DNA of 64,000 nt from Deltaproteobacteria bacterium (lineage in GTDB: Bacteria; Myxococcota_A; UBA9042; DTJE01). How positions within the stretch are numbered: the stretch's first letter is position 1; every line of letters begins with the position of its first letter. The position numbers and the translations under genes were made by a program. The stretch lies in contig JAKPOP010000003.1 in NCBI GenBank assembly GCA_029547805.1, positions 186,001 to 250,000 on the forward strand. Direction: 5' to 3'. Positions 59,301 to 64,000 of the stretch are shown here, piece after piece. The notes below the pieces were generated by a model. The model saw nothing but the letters and a program-made list of their open reading frames with translations, ran no database searches and was not told where the DNA came from.

Positions 59301-59654
59301 GGCATTCTGCCGGACCCCAACGACCCCTTCCACTATCTGGTGTCCTCCCGCCTCGGGGAGACGACCAACGCCGGGGCCATCCCCTACGGGCTCACGGTGG
59401 TGGGTCGACCGGCCTGCCTCCAGGGGACCTCCATCGGGAGCAGCCCGCCTCCCTCCGGGAGCTCGGTTGCGCCCTTTGCCTCCTTTGCGGCCCCCGCCCC
59501 GACCCTGGTCGTCCAGACGGGAGTCTCGACCGAGCCCCCTTCCGAACAGCCGACCCAGGGGACCACGACCCGGATGATCCACCAGGTGACCCGGTCCATC
59601 CGGCGAGCGATGGAATCCCTGTCCGTGTCCTCCTGGGGCGTCCTCCAGGACTGA
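56331..59654 (+). CDS. pilY1: PilY1-like pilus tip protein with VWA domain
   Basis: An 1107-residue exported protein. The ATG at 56331 overlaps the previous stop (ATGA); a second ATG at 56343 has a better ribosome site (GAGGT), so either may be used. After a signal peptide (SLAVFLVPGTSRGQ) comes a VWA domain with a complete metal site (ILLDTSGSM; ITDGRAN), then the conserved C-terminal PilY1 propeller (NRDVVLYLPTHDGILHAFRV, GRELWGFLPNHML, FGDREGGRGLSALDV). PilY1 sits at the pilus tip and acts in adhesion and surface sensing. The C-terminal 70 residues are Pro/Ser-rich. pilE, which follows in Pseudomonas, is absent; tRNA-Gln comes next. Confidence 0.9.
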   Translation: MRCAMKLPLLPSYGLWVMSLAVFLVPGTSRGQSLPAHEVKPIVLILLDTSGSMEYDADQPGVETGDNDGSLTPPVCAGVGNSGKSRYIVATEVLTGTFANYECAIQDRSNNAVPPCPREDCPYPVPHIVPLGTQAADGLIDRNAYDFKFGVMTFDTKASPSTDASGGYSYGPEQGVNYGARNATAPTGPMVIPSASDDSADVFARNQEVQASILSVIPVGGTPIAPLLYDARYFFSTHPSILNDPFRTCRPKSVVLITDGRANLGEGSNPYQDSVREAQLLREMGVSVWVIGFKLADGVSSLAEAIATNNGTLDLPYFRADNSVDLVKAFSQILGNLAVATQSRTRVVVTSETGNPLDVQYQFNAAHAKVPYPGGSGFVPGLRQGIIERSVYQCGVNEARPNEAGLALVQRISDLLNARMDTDRDLYTWVGGTRERFEASNPNLTAAALGVPGPGQPIPDFSRDPVTGLCRTGFLSGSYDQKVTAWRQNLIDYVRAADVSCRAGYKTGASDHGTPVVQGRLQDMDLMIPSFKLFRDQIANRDVVLYLPTHDGILHAFRVDRPNGAVEDPDWGRELWGFLPNHMLDSLQQLPDGKRTLLDGSPVLKDIILSRSRSTLTTEGAAAWRSILLFGDREGGRGLSALDVTDNQRDNWSVLWEVSATKGRCLGGFPTCNPGGPALFQNDFSLLGWSFGKPEMGVVQVCPGGATSCLQSNLEEVAIAVVPGGSGKNLAPGAGRVVYVIRLDTGEKLAEFRSGQANVDSSCGGTNQLIDSDLVGHFTCYSTFPGTFLSRCYLGDAAGRLWRLEIGSPGIPNWNLALFYDPYASVTPLPALDDPRRAPAYEAPSLALQPGTNRLVIVYGAGDMDHLDNTTQISFVASLQESIEQYPLSPEPDRTCSPWNDAVCRKVHAGRGMQVGPTVLWKKFLGYDASWNLEAGALPGERLMGAPVIFGSGAYFTTFAPSLDNPCLAGIGRLYGVAFDRHDATCQDLVGILPDPNDPFHYLVSSRLGETTNAGAIPYGLTVVGRPACLQGTSIGSSPPPSGSSVAPFASFAAPAPTLVVQTGVSTEPPSEQPTQGTTTRMIHQVTRSIRRAMESLSVSSWGVLQD

Positions 59655-59707
59655 CGGGTTCCGGCCCCTCTCTGCAATCCCGAATTCATCGCCGCGTCCC
59701 TCCAGGC

Positions 59708-59736
59708 TTGCCGTGGGTGTCATTCGATGGTAAACA
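59708..59736 (+). promoter_or_regulatory. possible promoter for tRNA-Gln
   Basis: TTGCCG, 17 nt, TAAACA. It would start transcription about 10-12 nt before the tRNA. The -10 match is weak. Confidence 0.35.
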
Positions 59737-59754
59737 AGGCGACCGTTTGGCGGC

Positions 59755-59825
59755 TCTCCGGTCGTCCAAGGGTAGGACACAGGACTTTGGTTCCTGGAAT
59801 CGGGGTTCGAATCCCTGCCGGAGAA
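59755..59825 (+). tRNA. tRNA-Gln, anticodon TTG
   Basis: All four arms pair. The acceptor TCTCCGG/CCGGAGA is perfect (59755-59761 and 59818-59824) and 59825 is the discriminator A. The D stem is GTCC/GGAC. The anticodon stem is CAGGA/TCCTG with loop CTTTGGT, reading CAA. The T arm is CGGGG/CCCTG (one G-U) with loop TTCGAAT. CCA is not encoded, since the next bases are CCG, so it must be added. The gene lies between pilY1 and a TPR gene, both on the same strand. Confidence 0.93.
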
Positions 59826-59884
59826 CCGGAGGCCGGACCGGGGGCGCCGGCATCCACAAGGACCTTTCGCATATCGAGGAAGCC

Positions 59885-60673
59885 ATGGCGGGACGCAAGA
59901 AGGACCGGGTCACCAAGGAGGAACTCAAGGGACCCGACGAGTTCCAGGAGTCGATGGCCAAGGTGGCCGAGTTCTTCCGGCTCTGGGGGGGATGGATCGG
60001 GGCCGGGGTCGGTCTGGTGCTGATCGGCATCACGGCCGGAATCCTGCTCCACCGCATGGGCGAGAGCCGGACCATCGATCGGGCCCGGGACTGGAGTCGC
60101 GCCATGGAACCCCTGTCTCAGGCCGAGAAGCAGGCCTCGGAGGCCCAGGACCCGGAGGCGGAGAAGGCCTCCCGGGACCGCGTCCCGGCCCAGGCCCGGG
60201 AGACGCTGGCCCGGCTGGACGCCTGGATGGCCAAGGGCCTGCCGGGATCGATGAAGGCCTCCGCCCAGTTTGCACGGGGTGCGGCGGCCCTGCGGGCCGG
60301 GGACTGGTCGGTGGCCCGGGAGGCCTTCCGGGCGTTCCTGGATGCCGATGCCGGAAGTCCCCTGGCCTGGCTGGCCAGGGAGGCCTTCGGGATCGCCAGC
60401 GACCTCGCCGGCCAGCGGGCCGACGCCGAGAACGGCTTCCTCGAGATGTCCAAATCCGACAGCAGCCTGGCCCGGGCCACGGCCTGGCTGCACCTGGGGG
60501 ACCTCTATCACCCCCTCCTGGCGACATCGCCTGGGGAGACCGGCAACGCCAGCAAGGCCCGGGAGCATTACCAGAAGGCCCTGGAGGCCGTTTCAGGCCC
60601 CGAGGATTCCCTCCCCGTCGCCCAGTTGCTGGTCCGGCGGCTCGTGGAGGAACGCCTCGTGTCCCTTCGCTGA
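59885..60673 (+). CDS. membrane-anchored TPR protein (YfgM-like)
   Basis: A 262-residue protein: a basic, acidic-rich N-terminal region (MAGRKKDRVTKEELKGPDEF), one membrane helix (WIGAGVGLVLIGITAGILL), and a periplasmic TPR-like helical domain. The pattern matches YfgM (DUF2133/TPR_21), an ancillary SecYEG subunit that helps periplasmic chaperones. The next gene encodes a PQQ-type propeller like BamB; yfgM and bamB are neighbours in many bacteria, which supports the assignment. Confidence 0.82.
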   Translation: MAGRKKDRVTKEELKGPDEFQESMAKVAEFFRLWGGWIGAGVGLVLIGITAGILLHRMGESRTIDRARDWSRAMEPLSQAEKQASEAQDPEAEKASRDRVPAQARETLARLDAWMAKGLPGSMKASAQFARGAAALRAGDWSVAREAFRAFLDADAGSPLAWLAREAFGIASDLAGQRADAENGFLEMSKSDSSLARATAWLHLGDLYHPLLATSPGETGNASKAREHYQKALEAVSGPEDSLPVAQLLVRRLVEERLVSLR

Positions 60674-60695
60674 TCTCTTGATTCGGGAGGCCCCG

Positions 60696-61853
60696 ATGCG
60701 CCTCCGGGCCCGATTCACCGTCTCGTGGGCGATGGTCCTGCTGGCCTGGGTTCCAGCCCTGGCCCAGACGACGGCCCTTCCGCCCCCGTCCTCCACCGGA
60801 TTCGAGGTGCCTGGCGGCTGGCTGGGTCCCGCCTGGGGCGTGGAGGTCTATGACGACGAGATGTTCGCCCTGAGTCCCCGGGACCCGGGGGAATGCCTGG
60901 CCCTGGCCGATCCGGAACTGGTGGTCTGCGGAACCAAGAAGGGGCTTCTGGTCGCCCTCGCGACCCACGATGGGTCCGAGGTCTGGAGCCGTACCTTTCC
61001 GGGGTCCTTCCGGGGAAGGCCCGTTCCGGCGGCCGACGGTTCCCTCTTCGTGGCAGGAGGCGACGGCTGTCTCCATCGCCTGGATCCCCGGACCGGTGTC
61101 TCCCGCTGGGAGAAGCCCTACTGCGTCCCCTCCCCCTTCGTGGGGGAACCGGTCCTGCTGGGCAACATCCTGGTGGCGATGACGATGACGGAACAGGTCC
61201 ACGGCATCGACGCCCTGGCCCGAGTTCCCATCTGGAAGTTCGAGGAGGGGCTGCCGAGGCTGCTGGCCAGCGAGGGAACCGCCTCTCCCGTGGCCGTCGG
61301 AAACGACGTGCTGGTCGGGCTCTCCACGGGGTTCCTGGTCCGCCTCTCGGGGGACACGGGCAAGCCGGTCTGGTCCGTGAACCTCGGGACCGACGTCCAG
61401 GGGGCGCCCGACGTCGATGCGACGCCGGTGGTCCGAGACGGCATCGCCTACACGTCCTCCTTCGGCCGCGGCCCCGTGGCGGTCCAGGTCCGGGACGGAA
61501 CGGTGGTCTGGCGCGGTTCGGAGTACGGAGCCACCCAGGCCCTGGTGACGGACACCCTGGTCCTCGTCGGGACCGCCGAGGGAACCGTGGTCGCCCGCAG
61601 ACGTTCCGATGGCCAGCCTGCCTGGCGCGCCCGTCTCTCGACCTCGGCGGTCGGTTCCCCGGTCCAGGTCGGGCGACGGGTCGTGGTCTCCGGTGGCCGC
61701 GGGCTCTGGTTGTTGGACCTGCGGACCGGGCGGCCCCTGGATCACCTCTCGATGCTCTGGGGCATCGAGGGGACTCCGACGGTGCTCGGCAACCGGGTCT
61801 TCTTCGTGGGGAACGGCGGCACGATCCAGGCGGTGGACGTCCTGGTGCCCTGA
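60696..61853 (+). CDS. PQQ-like propeller protein (BamB-like)
   Basis: A 385-residue exported protein with a signal peptide (VSWAMVLLAWVPALAQ) and repeated blades such as GTKKGLLVALATHDGSEVWS, GDGCLHRLDPRTGVSRWE and STGFLVRLSGDTGKPVWS. The repeats match the PQQ/BamB type of eight-bladed propeller. There is no lipobox Cys, unlike classic BamB. It follows the YfgM-like gene by 22 nt (ribosome site GGGAGG), as bamB does in E. coli. It probably serves outer-membrane protein assembly, but a quinoprotein or other role cannot be excluded. Confidence 0.82.
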   Translation: MRLRARFTVSWAMVLLAWVPALAQTTALPPPSSTGFEVPGGWLGPAWGVEVYDDEMFALSPRDPGECLALADPELVVCGTKKGLLVALATHDGSEVWSRTFPGSFRGRPVPAADGSLFVAGGDGCLHRLDPRTGVSRWEKPYCVPSPFVGEPVLLGNILVAMTMTEQVHGIDALARVPIWKFEEGLPRLLASEGTASPVAVGNDVLVGLSTGFLVRLSGDTGKPVWSVNLGTDVQGAPDVDATPVVRDGIAYTSSFGRGPVAVQVRDGTVVWRGSEYGATQALVTDTLVLVGTAEGTVVARRRSDGQPAWRARLSTSAVGSPVQVGRRVVVSGGRGLWLLDLRTGRPLDHLSMLWGIEGTPTVLGNRVFFVGNGGTIQAVDVLVP

Positions 61854-61879
61854 GGGGCCGTCGACTGGAATCCCGAGGA

Positions 61880-61909
61880 TTGCCCTACCCGCACCAGGGC
61901 TCTTTTCAT
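61880..61909 (+). promoter_or_regulatory. possible promoter for Cys-rich lipoprotein
   Basis: TTGCCC, 18 nt, TTTCAT; an overlapping TAGAAT (61909-61914) is an alternative -10 with no good -35. The leader contains GGAAGGAGGAGG before the ATG at 61955. Confidence 0.38.
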
Positions 61910-61954
61910 AGAATCCCTGCGGGTCGGGTCGGTTCAGACACGGAAGGAGGAGGC

Positions 61955-63394
61955 ATGAGGCGTTGCATCCTGTGGGCGGCCTGTCTGACGGCCGTCGCGT
62001 GCGGAGGGAGTTCGGGTGGTTCCAAGGACACGGCGGCGCCTCCCGAGGATGTCCCCCTGATCCAGGACCTGTCGATCGGGGACGGTTCCTCGGACCCCGG
62101 CGTCGTGGACACGGCCCCGCCCCGGGAGTGCGCCACCGACGACGACTGCATCGCCCTCAAGGGAGAGAACTTCGCCTGCGACTGCATCGGCAAGTGCATC
62201 GAGGTTCCGGATTTCAACACCGCGAACGGCTGCCGCGAGGACAAGAACTGCGGGTCCGAGGCCTTCTGCGACGAATGCACGAAGACCTGCCAGCCCCTGC
62301 TGCCGGCCTGCGCCCCCTGCTCCTCGGACCGCCAGTGCGCCGGCGAGATGTCCCATTGCGTGGAGACCGTGCAGCTGGCCGGAGTCGCCGTGAGCCTCGG
62401 AGAGAAGGTCTGCGCCCCATGGTGCCCCCTCTCCACCGGCGCCTGCGCCGTGGAGGGGTCGGTCCCCGGGTCCTACGCCTGCGCGCGCATCGAGGGCGAC
62501 ACCCGGAACGGCGTCTGCGTACCCCAGTCCCTGAACTGCGGCAACGTCCCCGCCCGATGCACCGACGACAACCAGTGCGGCCCGAAGGAGAAGTGCTGGC
62601 CCGACCTGAAGACCTGCGGATGCCGGGACGCCCTCTCCTGCGCCTTCGGCGAGGCCTGCCACCCCACCACGCACCGCTGCGTCCCCGGGTGCACGAGCGA
62701 CAACGAGTGCGGATTCCAGAAGGTCTGCAACGCGGGGCTGTGCCAGAACGCGTGCACGGGCTCCCTGGCCGACGGCAACATCCAGGGATGCGACGACCCC
62801 GTGCCCCTGGAGGGCAAGCAGTGGGACTGCGTGGACGGTCACTGCATCGTCCCGGGGATGTGCTTCTCCCCCGTGGACTGCCGAGAGCCGGAGACCTACT
62901 GCGATGCCGGGAGCAAGACCTGCGTCCCCGGTTGCCTGATCGACTTCGACTGCAAGCAGGCGGCCAAGATCTGCGACACCGCCGGCCGCGTCTGCATCGA
63001 CCGCGGATGTCAGGGCAACTACCAGTGCGGCTGCGGCCAGGTCTGCAACCTCCAGACCAACAAGTGCGAAACGGCCCAGGGCAAGTATTGCGAGCCCTGT
63101 GACCAGCAGCAGGGGGAGGATGCCTGCGGCGACAAGTCGATCATGTGCATCGGCTTCAAGGACCCGAAGACCAACGAGGACAAGGGTTCCTACTGCATGC
63201 CCCCGTGCAGTCCTGACCCCGAAAACCCGTGCCCCCAGGGCTGGCAGTGCCGGGAAATCCAGGACCAGAACGGGGTGCCCCAGGGCAAGGTCTGCATCCG
63301 GTTCTGCTACCAGAAGGTCGCCGGGGGCTGCGCGATGGGGGATGCGCCGGACCAGCCCCCAGGCGGCGATGCCACCTCGACCCCGGACCCGTGA
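61955..63394 (+). CDS. Cys-rich lipoprotein with EGF-like/disulfide modules
   Basis: A 479-residue lipoprotein. The lipobox is LTAVAC (Cys16) followed by GGSSGGS, and a strong GGAGGAGG ribosome site sits before the ATG. The body holds about 55 Cys arranged in small disulfide knots of the Dickkopf/EGF kind found in myxobacterial proteins. Repeated patterns are C-(T/S)-(D/S)-(D/N)-x-(D/E)-C-G/I (TDDDCIALKG, TDDNQCGPKEKC, TSDNECGFQKVC) and DCKQAAKICD. No enzyme motif is visible. It is probably exposed at the surface, and it has its own promoter. Confidence 0.82.
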   Translation: MRRCILWAACLTAVACGGSSGGSKDTAAPPEDVPLIQDLSIGDGSSDPGVVDTAPPRECATDDDCIALKGENFACDCIGKCIEVPDFNTANGCREDKNCGSEAFCDECTKTCQPLLPACAPCSSDRQCAGEMSHCVETVQLAGVAVSLGEKVCAPWCPLSTGACAVEGSVPGSYACARIEGDTRNGVCVPQSLNCGNVPARCTDDNQCGPKEKCWPDLKTCGCRDALSCAFGEACHPTTHRCVPGCTSDNECGFQKVCNAGLCQNACTGSLADGNIQGCDDPVPLEGKQWDCVDGHCIVPGMCFSPVDCREPETYCDAGSKTCVPGCLIDFDCKQAAKICDTAGRVCIDRGCQGNYQCGCGQVCNLQTNKCETAQGKYCEPCDQQQGEDACGDKSIMCIGFKDPKTNEDKGSYCMPPCSPDPENPCPQGWQCREIQDQNGVPQGKVCIRFCYQKVAGGCAMGDAPDQPPGGDATSTPDP

Positions 63395-63421
63395 TCCCCT
63401 CGTCCCTGCATTCCAGGGCCG

Positions 63422-64000
63422 TCAGTCCTCGAACCACGGCCCCCGACGAACGAGGAACTCCCAGCCGCCGCAAGACGCCGTGACCTCTCCGGGACCCCCG
63501 GGCCAGGCCACGGGGACCACGCAGGTCTTCGGTCCGCCGCTGCCGCCGCGATTCCTGGCGGGCCTGGGCCGTTCCCGGGGCTTTCCGCTTCCCGGCTCCT
63601 CGGGACCGTAGGAGGTCACCAGGTCCGGGAGGGCCTGGGCCAGCACCGCGTCCTGACCCGGGAATCCCTCTGCCGGACGAACCGGATCGGTGTCGCCCCA
63701 CCGGGTCGCCGCCTCGACCTGGACCCGCAACGTGACGGGGAGGGGACGGCGGGATGCCAGTCGGATCCGATGGAAGAAGACTCGACCCAGGGAGGCCTCC
63801 CGGCAGGACCGGGCCATCCTCCGGTGTCCCATCCAGACCTCCAGGCAGGCCGTCGGCCGTCTCCGGAGATCCTCGGGCCAGGACTGCAAGGTCACCGGAC
63901 CCAGGACCATCCGGGCCCCGTCGCCCCGCCCCCGACCGGCGGGAGGCGTGTCAGAGGGCCCCTCCCGGGCCATGGCCTGGGGGACCAGCAGGAACAACGC
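63422..64000 (-). CDS. hypothetical secreted protein (5' end outside window)
   Basis: The frame is open to the window end. Its last hydrophobic residues (ALFLLVPQAMA, nt about 63968-64000) look like the end of a signal peptide, so the start codon lies beyond the window. The visible 190 residues have a basic, Arg-rich middle and mixed beta character; one stretch (MVLGPVTLQSWPEDLRRRPT) begins the mature part. I recognise no family. It is convergent to the Cys-rich lipoprotein gene with a 27-nt gap. Confidence 0.6.
   Translation of the reverse strand, partial: ALFLLVPQAMAREGPSDTPPAGRGRGDGARMVLGPVTLQSWPEDLRRRPTACLEVWMGHRRMARSCREASLGRVFFHRIRLASRRPLPVTLRVQVEAATRWGDTDPVRPAEGFPGQDAVLAQALPDLVTSYGPEEPGSGKPRERPRPARNRGGSGGPKTCVVPVAWPGGPGEVTASCGGWEFLVRRGPWFED

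Noticed and set aside
56052-59780. 1242-codon open frame on the minus strand opposite pilY1
   Set aside because: It mirrors the high-GC third positions of pilY1; it lacks a ribosome site, and the plus-strand product is clearly PilY1.

Overview
The window is a chromosomal stretch of a very GC-rich bacterium. Protein content points to the Myxococcota or a neighbouring deltaproteobacterial lineage. The pointers are AgmX/PglI-type and GYF-domain proteins, many Cys-rich lipoproteins with CGxDGCGG repeats, a MYXO-CTERM-like sorting tail, NDDGDG calcium-type motifs, a TIGR04551-like outer-membrane protein and a sigma54-type pilin promoter. I see no integrase, transposase, phage gene or CRISPR array, so it reads as core chromosome. 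About 45 genes and one tRNA are supported; nearly all longer alternative frames are GC-driven shadows.

Layout: 1-5560 (+) holds an AgmX-like membrane protein (cut by the window start), a small secreted protein, a 51-residue membrane peptide and two lipoproteins. 5554-9295 (-) is panB-panC-tkt. 9409-9825 is a MaoC hydratase and 9830-10951 (-) a Cys-rich surface protein. 11110-20775 (+) runs carbamoyltransferase, mutS, a RibBX-like protein, an MMPL transporter, then an FHA-GGDEF cyclase and a PilZ protein. 20801-26343 (-) is a three-gene operon: 5'-nucleotidase, OB-fold lipoprotein, outer-membrane protein. 26653-31978 (+) holds a small protein, PEGA and TPR proteins and clpB. 31992-38546 (-) holds an aminotransferase and the run kamA, CBM9 lipoprotein, mazG, murJ. 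38799-43115 has a PHA-system protein, nadA (-), a Skp-like chaperone, a rhomboid protease and a TMTC-like membrane protein. 43186-49102 (-) is a five-gene run including glmS and a PcrA/UvrD helicase. 49265-51264 (+) is a pair of WYL regulators. 51318-53171 is an outer-membrane protein. 53348-59654 is a minor-pilin/PilY1 operon behind a strong sigma54 promoter match. 59755-59825 is tRNA-Gln(TTG). The right end holds a TPR membrane protein, a PQQ-propeller protein, a Cys-rich lipoprotein and a cut-off secreted protein.

How they work together: cell-envelope construction dominates (glmS, murJ, Skp, rhomboid, MMPL, lipoproteins, outer-membrane proteins). Two signalling or surface modules stand out. 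One is a c-di-GMP-type pair (cyclase with altered inhibitory site plus PilZ without the RxxxR motif). The other is the pilus-tip operon, which has the fimU-pilV-pilW-pilX-pilY1 order but lacks pilE. The 20801-26343 operon looks like an outer-surface nucleic-acid or nucleotide processing unit and is the best candidate for an undescribed system here. The only gene-free stretch of about 300 bases is 26344-26652, which holds two divergent promoters and nothing else I can recognise.
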